Part shown: positions 1 to 8,842 of the stretch, piece after piece
How positions within the stretch are numbered: position 1 is the first letter of the stretch
How the letters are laid out: every line of letters begins with the position of its first letter
Source: Polynucleobacter sp. JS-Safj-400b-B2
GTDB taxonomy: Bacteria > Pseudomonadota > Gammaproteobacteria > Burkholderiales > Burkholderiaceae
Reading direction: 5' to 3'
Length of the DNA stretch: 64,000 nucleotides
NCBI RefSeq assembly: GCF_018881975.1
Contig: NZ_JACVPJ010000001.1
Coordinates: 186,001 to 250,000 of the forward strand
Program-made: the position numbers and the translations under genes
Notes under the pieces: generated by a model
Told to the model about the DNA's origin: nothing
The model's input: the letters and a program-made list of their open reading frames with translations, nothing else
Databases searched by the model: none

Positions 1-1122
1 CATGCCATATCCACCGGCACCATGAGTCAATTTCACTACCAACTGATCCAGATTGGCTAATGTATAAGCTAAGTCATCTGCCTTACGACACTGGAATGTC
101 GGAACATTATTGAGGATTGGTTTCTCACCAAGATAAAACTCGATCATCTTTGGAACGTATGGGTAGATGGATTTATCATCAGCGATGCCGGTACCAATTG
201 CATTGGCTAATGTCACATTGCCGGCACGATGTGCAGATAAAAGCCCTGCAACGCCTAAAGTGGAATCAGAGCGGAATGCTAATGGATCTAAGAAATCATC
301 ATCAACACGACGGTAGATGACATCTACGCGCTCAGGTCCCTGAGTGGTACGCATAAAGACTTGTTCATTCTTCACAAATAAGTCCTTACCTTCCACTAAC
401 TCAACGCCCATCTGTTGCGCGAGGTAGCTGTGCTCAAAGTAAGCAGAGTTATACATGCCTGGAGTTAGCACAACGACGTTTGGTTTTTTAACGTCATCCG
501 GTTTAACTGACTTGAGACATTCCAATAAAAGATCAGGGTAATGCTCTACAGGAGCAATGCGATATTTTTGAAAGAGGTCAGGGAAGAGCCGCATCATCAT
601 CTTACGGTCTTCAACCATGTACGACACGCCAGAAGGAACGCGCAAGTTATCTTCTAAAACATAGAACTCACCTTCACCGGCGCGAACGATATCAATCCCA
701 GCAATTTGTGCGTAGATGTCGCGCGGTATGCTGACGTTGCGCATCTCAGGGCGATATTGCGCATTGTTATAAATCTGTTCAGCTGGAACAATGCCCGCCT
801 TAATAATGTCTTCATCGTGATACACGTCGTAGATAAAGCGATTGAGTGCTTTTACACGTTGACGTAATCCCGCTTCAAGTTGCTCCCATTCTTTGGCAGT
901 AAAGATGCGCGGTACTTGATCGAAAGGGATGGTTCTTTCTGAACCAAGGTCATCACCATAGACAGCGAAAGTAATGCCCACTCGTCTAAAGATTAAGTCG
1001 GCTTCAGCGCGTTTGAGACCCATGAGGGAGTCGCTTTGCTGCTTCAGCCAATTGTGAAAAATTTCGTAGTGGGGACGCGCTTTGCCTGCGGCGTCGAGCA
1101 TTTCATCAAAAGGCAATTTCAT
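1..1122 (-). CDS. Circularly permuted ATP-grasp protein (COG2308 type), 3' end outside the window
   Basis: I read this by translating the minus strand from the ATG at 1122; the frame stays open to the window edge, so the C-terminus is missing. The N-terminus begins MKLPFDEMLDAAGKARPHYE, and later segments such as LTPGMYNSAYFEH and YRRVDDDFLDPLAF are typical of the DUF404/DUF407 family. Members have a rearranged ATP-grasp fold and are thought to form amide or peptide-like bonds; the substrate is unknown. Relatives are usually followed by an alpha-E domain gene and a transglutaminase-like gene, which would lie beyond position 1. Family assignment is good; the function is unproven. Confidence 0.85.
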   Translation of the reverse strand, partial: MKLPFDEMLDAAGKARPHYEIFHNWLKQQSDSLMGLKRAEADLIFRRVGITFAVYGDDLGSERTIPFDQVPRIFTAKEWEQLEAGLRQRVKALNRFIYDVYHDEDIIKAGIVPAEQIYNNAQYRPEMRNVSIPRDIYAQIAGIDIVRAGEGEFYVLEDNLRVPSGVSYMVEDRKMMMRLFPDLFQKYRIAPVEHYPDLLLECLKSVKPDDVKKPNVVVLTPGMYNSAYFEHSYLAQQMGVELVEGKDLFVKNEQVFMRTTQGPERVDVIYRRVDDDFLDPLAFRSDSTLGVAGLLSAHRAGNVTLANAIGTGIADDKSIYPYVPKMIEFYLGEKPILNNVPTFQCRKADDLAYTLANLDQLVVKLTHGAGGYGM

Positions 1123-1265
1123 AACTACTAAAATAAAGCCTTTACAAGAGCTAGAAGAGATGATTTGAAGCGGCTTGGTGCTAAATTGCACCATCAAAGT
1201 GCATAAATGCTCAAATCTTTGGGCTGAGCTAGTCTAACTCAGTTTTTAAGGGCTTAGACGAGAAA

Positions 1266-1718
1266 TTAGGCGTTTAAATCACCTCTAGCAATTCGGCCTT
1301 TTTGGACCTCCCACTCCCGTTCTTTGGTGGCTGCGCGTTTGTCATGCTGCTTTTTACCTCTACCAAGGCCGATTTCGCATTTGACATTGCCCTTAGAGAA
1401 ATGCAGGTTCAATGGCACAAGGGTATAGCCCTTTTGCTCCACCTTACCAATAAGCTTGCGGATCTCAACAGCATTCAGCAGAAGCTTTCTGGTGCGAGTG
1501 TTTTCTGGAAGGATGTGGGTAGAGGCTGATAGCAAGGGGGTGATATGGCAGCCAATCAAAAATAGCTCCGCCTTGCGAATGACGACATACGCTTCTTTGA
1601 TGTGCACGCGACCTGCGCGGATAGCTTTTACTTCCCAGCCTTCCAGCACAAGCCCTGCTTCAAAGCGTTCCTCGATAAAATAATCAAAGAAGGCTTTTTT
1701 GTTATCGACGATACTCAT
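1266..1718 (-). CDS. smpB: SsrA-binding protein SmpB
   Basis: The 150-residue product has the usual SmpB length and pattern: an N-terminal [17 protein letters not shown] segment, the beta-barrel core with [10 protein letters not shown], and a basic C-terminal tail with GKKQHDKR. SmpB binds tmRNA and delivers it to stalled ribosomes for trans-translation. It diverges from ratA with only about 25 bp between the start codons, so the two promoters must overlap the neighbouring 5' ends. The tmRNA gene itself is not seen here. I regard the assignment as secure. Confidence 0.97.
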   Translation of the reverse strand: MSIVDNKKAFFDYFIEERFEAGLVLEGWEVKAIRAGRVHIKEAYVVIRKAELFLIGCHITPLLSASTHILPENTRTRKLLLNAVEIRKLIGKVEQKGYTLVPLNLHFSKGNVKCEIGLGRGKKQHDKRAATKEREWEVQKGRIARGDLNA

Positions 1719-1743
1719 ATTTATTTAGCTCTCAAGAACGATT

Positions 1744-2175
1744 ATGGCAGACGTCTACAAGACCGTTTTAATTGGTCAATCAGCCGACCGCATGTACGGC
1801 TTAGTGACCGACGTCGCCCGTTATCCCGAGTTCCTGCCTTGGTGTGGTGGGGTAGAAATTTTTGAGCAGACCGAAACAGTGCTCGATGCCAAAATCAATA
1901 TCAATTTCAAGGGCATTACCCAGTATTTCCATACGCGTAATGTCAATCACCGCCCAGAAACGATTGATATGGCCTTTGTAGATGGCCCGTTTAAGCATTT
2001 TTCTGGGCAATGGAACTTTATCCCTTTGCGGGAAGATGCTTGCAAAGTCGAGTTCAAGCTTCATTGGGAGTTCAAGAGCGTGATTCTAGATAAGATCATT
2101 GGCCCAGTATTTGGTCATATCGTCGGCACCTTTGTTGACTGCTTTGTAAAGCGTGCCGAGGACCTCTATGGCTGA
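1744..2175 (+). CDS. ratA: RatA/COQ10-type START-domain protein
   Basis: This 143-residue protein belongs to the SRPBCC/COQ10 START-like family; the N-terminal VYKTVLIGQSADRMYGLVTD and the segment YPEFLPWCGG are typical. E. coli RatA was described as a toxin blocking 70S ribosome association, while mitochondrial and alphaproteobacterial relatives bind ubiquinone. In betaproteobacteria the gene usually sits between smpB and rnfH, as here. The stop codon overlaps the rnfH start (ATGGCTGA), indicating translational coupling. A role as a ubiquinone-binding housekeeping protein is as plausible as a toxin role. Confidence 0.9.
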   Translation: MADVYKTVLIGQSADRMYGLVTDVARYPEFLPWCGGVEIFEQTETVLDAKININFKGITQYFHTRNVNHRPETIDMAFVDGPFKHFSGQWNFIPLREDACKVEFKLHWEFKSVILDKIIGPVFGHIVGTFVDCFVKRAEDLYG

Positions 2176-2518
2176 GCAATCGCTTGAGCTGATTCTGTGT
2201 GATGCCAGATTGGGCGAGCCAGAGCTGAAGGCATTCAAGCTTGTTCTGGGTGCTGGAGAGTCAGCTACCGTAGGTTTGGCCCTAGTCAAGGCAGGCTTCG
2301 CTATTGGTCCAGACGACCCTGTTTTGAATAGGAAGGGCTGCTTTGGAGTCTTTGGTAAACGCAAGGACTGGGATAGTCCTATTTATGCCGGAGACCGCTT
2401 AGAGCTCTATTCCCCGCTATTAATCGACCCTAAGACGGTCCGGCGTAAGAAGGCTAATCAGAACCAGGATGCCAAATTCCAGGCTGCCGCAGCTAAAAGA
2501 AAGGCTAGGAGGCTATAA
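2168..2518 (+). CDS. rnfH: RnfH family ubiquitin-like fold protein
   Basis: I place the start at the ATG at 2168, which overlaps the ratA stop by 8 bp, instead of the GTG at 2153; this gives 116 residues beginning MAEQSLELILCDARLG. RnfH is a small beta-grasp protein of unknown biochemical role, often next to ratA. The core IGPDDPVLNRKGCFGVFGK and GDRLELYSPLLIDPK match the family. The C-terminus is lysine and arginine rich (AAAKRKARRL). It was once proposed as the antitoxin partner of RatA, but the pairing may simply be a conserved operon. Confidence 0.88.
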   Translation: MAEQSLELILCDARLGEPELKAFKLVLGAGESATVGLALVKAGFAIGPDDPVLNRKGCFGVFGKRKDWDSPIYAGDRLELYSPLLIDPKTVRRKKANQNQDAKFQAAAAKRKARRL

Positions 2519-2535
2519 TCTGTTTTTGCGACTAG

Positions 2536-4008
<1,473 letters not shown>

Positions 4009-4055
4009 CAACTAAAAAAGCTGACATTAAGGCTGAATTAAAGACTGACTTTTTC

Positions 4056-5663
4056 GTGCACGACAAAATACTGATTCTCGACTTTGGTTCGCAAGTAACT
4101 CAACTCATTGCTCGGCGTGTACGTGATGGACGCGTGTATTCAGAGATTCATCCCTACGATTGCGATCCAGAATTTATTCGCAAGTTCATTCAAGAGCAGG
4201 GCGGTAAGGGCATCATCCTGTCCGGTGGCCCCAGCTCGGTAACTGAAGACGGTAGCCCGCGTGCCCCGCAAATTGTTTTTGAACTTGGTGTGCCTGTTTT
4301 AGGTATTTGCTACGGCATGCAAACCATGGCTACTCAATTGGGTGGTGCGGTAGCCTCTGCAGAGTCATTGGGCAAGGCCCGTGAGTTTGGCTATTCAGAA
4401 GTACGTGCACATGGTCATACCAATTTGCTTAAAGGTATTCAGGACTTCTCAACTAGCGAAGGTCATGGCATTTTGAAGGTTTGGATGAGTCATGGTGACT
4501 CAGTCACCTCAATGCCGCCTTCATTCAAATTGATGGCATCCACTGAATCCTGCCCGATTGCAGGTATGGCTGATGAAGAACGTCGCTTTTATGCATTTCA
4601 GTTTCACCCAGAAGTAACCCATACCATTCAAGGCGCTGCAATCATTGAGCGCTTTGTCCATGAGATTTGCCAGTGCAAGCCAGACTGGGTGATGGGTGAT
4701 TACATTGCAGAAGCGGTTGAGAATATTCGCAAACAGGTCGGCGATGAAGAAGTCATTCTTGGCTTATCTGGCGGTGTCGACTCCAGTGTTGCTGCAGCCT
4801 TAATTCATCGTGCGATTGGTGATCAACTCACCTGCGTATTTGTTGACCATGGTCTACTGCGCTTGAATGAGGGCGACATGGTGATGGAAATGTTCGCACG
4901 CAATTTAGGTGTGAAGGTCATCCGCGTGGATGCTAAAGAGAAATTCATGGGTGAGTTGGCTGGCGTGGCTGATCCAGAGGCAAAGCGAAAGATCATTGGT
5001 AAAGAATTCGTGGAAATTTTCCAGACTGAATCTGGAAAAATTCAAAATGCCAAATGGCTTGCTCAAGGAACGATCTACCCAGACGTCATTGAATCTGCTG
5101 GCAAAGGTAAAAAGGGTGCACATACCATTAAGAGTCACCATAATGTCGGCGGCTTACCTGATGATATGCATCTCAAATTGCTTGAGCCATTGCGTGAACT
5201 TTTTAAAGATGAAGTACGTGAACTTGGTGTTGCCTTAGGTCTTCCGCGTGAAATGGTGTATCGCCATCCATTCCCAGGCCCAGGCCTTGGTGTACGTATT
5301 TTGGGCGAAGTGAAGGCAGAATTTGCTAGCTTGCTACAACGTGCTGACGCTATCTTTATCGAAGAATTACGCAATACGATTGATGAATCAACCCAGAAAT
5401 CTTGGTATGACCTCACGAGCCAAGCCTTTGCCGTTTTCTTGCCGGTAAAGTCTGTTGGTGTAATGGGCGATGGTAGAACTTATGAATATGTTGTCGCTCT
5501 CAGAGCAGTGCAAACCCAAGACTTTATGACAGCGCATTGGGCCCATTTGCCACATGAACTTCTTGGTAAGGTATCTAACCGCATCATCAATGAAGTGCGT
5601 GGCATCAATCGAGTTGTATACGACATCAGCGGTAAACCGCCAGCAACGATCGAGTGGGAATAA
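4056..5663 (+). CDS. guaA: GMP synthase (glutamine-hydrolysing)
   Basis: GuaA converts XMP to GMP using ATP and glutamine. The N-terminal class I amidotransferase domain has its nucleophile in GICYGMQT (Cys85) with the HPEVTH histidine and glutamate. The ATP-pyrophosphatase P-loop is [13 protein letters not shown], near residue 240, and the C-terminal dimerisation domain ends KPPATIEWE, the usual GuaA terminus. The start is a GTG at 4056 (GTGCACGAC). It completes the guaBA operon, and a convergent gene begins 56 bp downstream. Confidence 0.98.
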   Translation: MHDKILILDFGSQVTQLIARRVRDGRVYSEIHPYDCDPEFIRKFIQEQGGKGIILSGGPSSVTEDGSPRAPQIVFELGVPVLGICYGMQTMATQLGGAVASAESLGKAREFGYSEVRAHGHTNLLKGIQDFSTSEGHGILKVWMSHGDSVTSMPPSFKLMASTESCPIAGMADEERRFYAFQFHPEVTHTIQGAAIIERFVHEICQCKPDWVMGDYIAEAVENIRKQVGDEEVILGLSGGVDSSVAAALIHRAIGDQLTCVFVDHGLLRLNEGDMVMEMFARNLGVKVIRVDAKEKFMGELAGVADPEAKRKIIGKEFVEIFQTESGKIQNAKWLAQGTIYPDVIESAGKGKKGAHTIKSHHNVGGLPDDMHLKLLEPLRELFKDEVRELGVALGLPREMVYRHPFPGPGLGVRILGEVKAEFASLLQRADAIFIEELRNTIDESTQKSWYDLTSQAFAVFLPVKSVGVMGDGRTYEYVVALRAVQTQDFMTAHWAHLPHELLGKVSNRIINEVRGINRVVYDISGKPPATIEWE

Positions 5664-5676
5664 ACAATTTATTGCT

Positions 5677-5708
5677 CAAAATGGGTAGTGTTGCAACCCA
5701 TCATTTTG
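5677..5708. terminator. Possible bidirectional terminator between guaA and the convergent phosphatase gene
   Basis: Between the two convergent stop codons lies an inverted repeat, ATGGGT at 5681-5686 and ACCCAT at 5696-5701. It is flanked by CAAA and by TTTTG that can extend the stem past a small bulge. No long T-run is present, so efficiency is uncertain. Confidence 0.4.
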
Positions 5709-5719
5709 GCTGCTTCTGC

Positions 5720-7117
5720 TTAATGATATTGAATAGCAAGAAGGGTAATATCGTCTGACTGGGTTGTTGATTGGCAATGAAGATCAATATCTGTCAGCAA
5801 CTTATTAACAATTTCTTTGCTGGTCATTTGAGAGTTCGATAGCAATCGACTTACTCGATTGATTGAATAAAGTTGACCTTCGATACTTTCAGCCTCAGTG
5901 ACGCCGTCTGTGTACAGCAGAAGTGTATCTCCAGTGTTTAAAGTTGTGCTTCCTATGTTATAGCTATTTACCTCATGAATACCTAAGATCATATTTCTAG
6001 GGCCGGGTAGAGGCGTGAACTCTTGATTGTTATTTGCAGTTAACGGGGCATCATGACCAGCATTGATATATTGGAGTTCACCAGTGTGTACGTTCAGGAT
6101 GCCGATAAACAAAGTGACAAACATATTGCTGTCATTATTTTGGCAGAGCGCATTATTAACAATCCTTAAAGACTCCATCAGCTCAGTAGCCTTGGTGATA
6201 TTGGAGCGAAGGAGCGTCATGATTTTCATCATAAATAATGCTGCTGGTACTCCCTTGCCAGAGACGTCACCAATTGCTAATGCAATGTGATCTGAATCAA
6301 TTGAGAAGGCATCAAAAAAGTCTCCCCCCATTTCTTTTGCGGGCCTGGTAAATCCATGGGCTTGAATACGCGTGTGCTCAGGGTATAGATTTTCTCCTTT
6401 GGGGATCATATTCATCTGAATGGCGCCTGCGATCGTCACCTCATTTTTTAGACTCTCGTGAATCTTCTTTTCGACCTGTCGTAGGCGTTCAATCTCTTCC
6501 TCAGCTTTTTTGCTGTCAGAGGTATCGCGAACCATACCTAAAAACATTAATTGACCGCCGATGATCATGCTGCTGGAGATTAAATCCATTGGAAACTTCT
6601 CTCCATTGGCTCTCACTCCAACCACCTCGCTTTTACTATTGTTAAAAGCAGGTGAATCATGACCATTGGCAAAGTTTTGTATTCTGTCCAGAAACTCATT
6701 TGCGTAGGATTTATCTAGTAGAACTTTGAAGTGTTTGCCAACGGCATTCATGGATGATTGTTGAAATATCTTCTCTGCCGCTGGATTAAATTTAACAATC
6801 ACACCTTCTTTGTCAATCATAATCACGCCATCAAGCATGTTATCAATGACATCAGCAGCTTGGCTATGGGCTTCTTGTAATTCTTGATTTAAGGAATTTG
6901 TTCTTGCCCGAATGAAATGGGCTGTAATAGTTGCAAAGGTAGCTGTGACGATTACCGTAATAGTGTGTGATTCCCAAAGAGTGAGTTGCCCCTTGAATAT
7001 GGTTTCTTTTGCCAGTTCATACAAAGCCATCAATATCGCAACACACAAATATGTTCCAACCAATTGCTTGATTGAGTAGGTGGATCTGTGGAGGAGCGTT
7101 TTGGGTGTCTTAGTCAT
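5720..7117 (-). CDS. Membrane-anchored PAS-SpoIIE (RsbU-like) serine phosphatase
   Basis: This 465-residue protein has two predicted membrane segments (about residues 19-37 and 52-68), a short helical linker, a PAS domain (about 85-205, with NMLDGVIMIDKEG and FNPAAEKIF) and a C-terminal PP2C/SpoIIE domain (about 235-465). Phosphatase metal-binding motifs are visible: MGGDFFDAF, IGDVSGKGVPAALF, LLLYTDGVTEAES and DDITLLA. Such proteins dephosphorylate STAS antagonists in partner-switching pathways, with the PAS domain sensing a signal. The gene diverges from the STAS and RsbW-like genes across a 167-bp gap, so the three probably form one circuit. The signal is unknown. Confidence 0.9.
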   Translation of the reverse strand: MTKTPKTLLHRSTYSIKQLVGTYLCVAILMALYELAKETIFKGQLTLWESHTITVIVTATFATITAHFIRARTNSLNQELQEAHSQAADVIDNMLDGVIMIDKEGVIVKFNPAAEKIFQQSSMNAVGKHFKVLLDKSYANEFLDRIQNFANGHDSPAFNNSKSEVVGVRANGEKFPMDLISSSMIIGGQLMFLGMVRDTSDSKKAEEEIERLRQVEKKIHESLKNEVTIAGAIQMNMIPKGENLYPEHTRIQAHGFTRPAKEMGGDFFDAFSIDSDHIALAIGDVSGKGVPAALFMMKIMTLLRSNITKATELMESLRIVNNALCQNNDSNMFVTLFIGILNVHTGELQYINAGHDAPLTANNNQEFTPLPGPRNMILGIHEVNSYNIGSTTLNTGDTLLLYTDGVTEAESIEGQLYSINRVSRLLSNSQMTSKEIVNKLLTDIDLHCQSTTQSDDITLLAIQYH

Positions 7118-7175
7118 TGATTCATATGGTAAATGACATTGCTTCTAAGGCTGGAATGCTAGCAAGAAGAACGTA

Positions 7176-7197
7176 TTGTCATTAAAGTGTCATTATT
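7176..7197 (+). promoter_or_regulatory. Putative PhoB box in the divergent gap before the STAS gene
   Basis: Two contiguous 11-mers, TTGTCATTAAA (7176-7186) and GTGTCATTATT (7187-7197), match the Pho box pattern of direct repeats with a conserved CTGTCAT-like heptamer and an A/T-rich spacer. About 10 bp after the second heptamer is a possible -10, GATACT (7204-7209), which is the usual Pho promoter geometry. The orientation points to the plus-strand STAS gene. This is a by-eye match without a matrix score. Confidence 0.55.
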
Positions 7198-7284
7198 TGA
7201 TAAGATACTTGTAAAATTTGGTGTTTATTTTAGATAAGCATAGCTTAAATTAGACACTTCACTTAATTTCACTAAATTCACACC

Positions 7285-7626
7285 ATGCCTATAGACTTCG
7301 CAGATAAAGATAATCTCAGACTCATTATGATTGACGGCCGACTTGATAGCGCCGGGTCTGATGAGATTGCCATGAAATTTGCAGCTATGTCATCAGGCGC
7401 AAAGCCAGCAGTAGTTGTAGATCTATCAAAAGTTTCTTTCCTTTCGTCCATTGGAATTCGGTTGATTATTCAAAATGCAAAATCCCTCCAAAACAAGGGT
7501 GGAAAAATGATTTTGTTTGTTGGAGACAACGAGCAAGTAAGTACGACCTTAGACTCGACCGGCATTAGTACTTTAGTACCAATGTTTTCTGAACTCACAC
7601 AGGCCGAACAAGCCGCTGTAGCTTAA
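7285..7626 (+). CDS. STAS-domain anti-sigma factor antagonist (RsbV/SpoIIAA-like)
   Basis: The 113-residue protein is a single STAS domain. The segment VVDLSKVSFLSSIGIRLI covers the phosphorylation loop; the two serines in FLSS sit where SpoIIAA and RsbV carry the phosphorylated serine. In partner switching the unphosphorylated antagonist sequesters the kinase, freeing its target. The RsbW-like kinase follows after 26 bp and the SpoIIE phosphatase gene is divergent upstream. A PhoB-like box precedes it. No strong ribosome binding site is visible before the ATG. Confidence 0.88.
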   Translation: MPIDFADKDNLRLIMIDGRLDSAGSDEIAMKFAAMSSGAKPAVVVDLSKVSFLSSIGIRLIIQNAKSLQNKGGKMILFVGDNEQVSTTLDSTGISTLVPMFSELTQAEQAAVA

Positions 7627-7652
7627 TTATCTGATTTATTATTAATTTAAAA

Positions 7653-8081
7653 ATGGGGGCGCCCTTGTCTCAATTTGCTATTAATGCAGATCGTTCCGAA
7701 ATCAGATCGGCTTCCAGTTGGCTTGAAAAGACCTCCTTGGAGTACGGGGTGCCAACAAAAAAAGCATTAGTTTTGGATCAATGTTTGGATGAGGTTTTGA
7801 TGAATATTGTGATGCATGCTGGCTCAACTGCCACCCAAACCCCGGTAGAGCTAGAATTTACTATTAATGGCGCTGAGGCTGGCAAAGAGATTGCCATCAC
7901 TGTGAGTGACTCTGGAAAGCCTTTCAATTCAGCAGAGGCATCACCAAAACCCAAAGCAATCAGCCTTGAGGAGGCTGAGCCAGGTGGATTAGGTTTAGCC
8001 ATCATTAAAGGACTTTCAAGCCGTTTGGCCTATGAGTTTAGGAATGGCCGTAATTTCTTAACATTTGCCATTTTGGTTTAA
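7653..8081 (+). CDS. RsbW-like anti-sigma factor serine kinase (GHKL ATPase)
   Basis: This 142-residue protein is a HATPase_c/GHKL domain of the RsbW type. The N-box is DEVLMNIVMHA, the G1 box VSDSGKPFN and the glycine-rich G2 box GGLGLAIIKGL. It is expected to phosphorylate the neighbouring STAS protein and bind an output partner when free. No sigma factor is encoded nearby, so the output target is unknown; in proteobacteria the target can be something other than a sigma factor. The assignment to the family is strong, the circuit is inferred from gene order. Confidence 0.87.
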   Translation: MGAPLSQFAINADRSEIRSASSWLEKTSLEYGVPTKKALVLDQCLDEVLMNIVMHAGSTATQTPVELEFTINGAEAGKEIAITVSDSGKPFNSAEASPKPKAISLEEAEPGGLGLAIIKGLSSRLAYEFRNGRNFLTFAILV

Positions 8082-8115
8082 ATGGATCAAATTGGTGCTA
8101 TCCGCTCCTCATAAG

Positions 8116-8148
8116 CCGTCAAAATTCTGTCATAGTTTTGTCATAAAT
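8116..8148 (+). promoter_or_regulatory. Putative three-repeat PhoB box before the ArsC-like gene
   Basis: Three contiguous 11-mers follow one another: CCGTCAAAATT (8116-8126), CTGTCATAGTT (8127-8137) and TTGTCATAAAT (8138-8148). The last two are close to the E. coli Pho box consensus. A possible -10, TAGACT (8155-8160), lies 10 bp after the last heptamer, the standard spacing. The ATG of the ArsC-like gene is about 115 bp further on, leaving a leader of roughly 100 nt. This is the better of the two Pho-like boxes in the window. Confidence 0.65.
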
Positions 8149-8264
8149 TCTCAATAGACTGCAGAATGTTCGCATTGAGAAGATCAGCCGAAAAACCTAA
8201 TCTAAGGTTTTCATGCCTGCTCTTTAATAGAGGCGGTATGTAAAAAAATTCTATTATTGGTGAT

Positions 8265-8759
8265 ATGAAAAAATATAAGGTTCTCTTTTTGTGTCATCAC
8301 AACAGCGCTCGCTCAATCATCGCTCAGGCTCTTGCGACGACTCATTTAAGCGGTAAATTTGAAGGATTTTCGGCTGGACCTGCTCCTGCTGAATCTTTGA
8401 GTCCTTATGCCATTGAATTGATCCAAGAGATGCATTACCAAGGTGAAGCTTTAGGACCAAAAAGTTGGGATGTATATTCATCTCCAAGCGCTCCCAAAAT
8501 GGACTTTATTATTTCCTTATCTGATAGAGCGATTGGCGAAGGTGTGCCTGTGTGGCCCGGAAGTCCGGCTACCGCCCATTGGGATTTTTCTGACCCAGCG
8601 CATACCAATGGTACAAACATGGAAATTAAAAGAGCTTATGTATCTTTATTAAATGGCTTACAAGCACGCATAGATATTATGGCTGCGCTCTCTTTTGAGA
8701 GATTGGACAAATATAGACTTCAAGATGAATTAAAAGCGATTCATCAAAATTTGCAGTGA
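8265..8759 (+). CDS. ArsC/low-molecular-weight phosphatase-fold protein with a single cysteine
   Basis: The N-terminus MKKYKVLFLCHHNSARS carries the C-X5-R phosphate-binding loop of the low-molecular-weight tyrosine phosphatase/arsenate reductase fold, with the nucleophile at Cys10. The general-acid region is HWDFSDPA. In thioredoxin-coupled ArsC two more cysteines (near residues 82 and 89) relay the disulfide. Here the matching stretch reads FIISLSDRAIGEG, and Cys10 is the only cysteine in all 164 residues. It may therefore act as a phosphatase, or as an arsenate reductase depending on an external thiol. A PhoB-like box lies upstream and the channel gene lies 83 bp downstream. Confidence 0.85.
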   Translation: MKKYKVLFLCHHNSARSIIAQALATTHLSGKFEGFSAGPAPAESLSPYAIELIQEMHYQGEALGPKSWDVYSSPSAPKMDFIISLSDRAIGEGVPVWPGSPATAHWDFSDPAHTNGTNMEIKRAYVSLLNGLQARIDIMAALSFERLDKYRLQDELKAIHQNLQ

Positions 8760-8842
8760 TATTATTTTCCAGGTCTAAAACTGGTTTTCTAGATGTTCTC
8801 CCACTTCTTGCGCGTTTTATTTTTCTGGATTGGTCTTAAACA

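Noticed and set aside
117..320. Plus-strand reading frames at the left edge, and similar shadow frames elsewhere
   Set aside because: They lie opposite a real gene (ATP-grasp, minus strand), have no family resemblance and follow its codon periodicity.
1744..2518. ratA-rnfH as a toxin-antitoxin pair
   Set aside because: The pair is conserved as part of a housekeeping neighbourhood, and RatA relatives are ubiquinone-binding proteins; nothing in the sequence shows toxicity.
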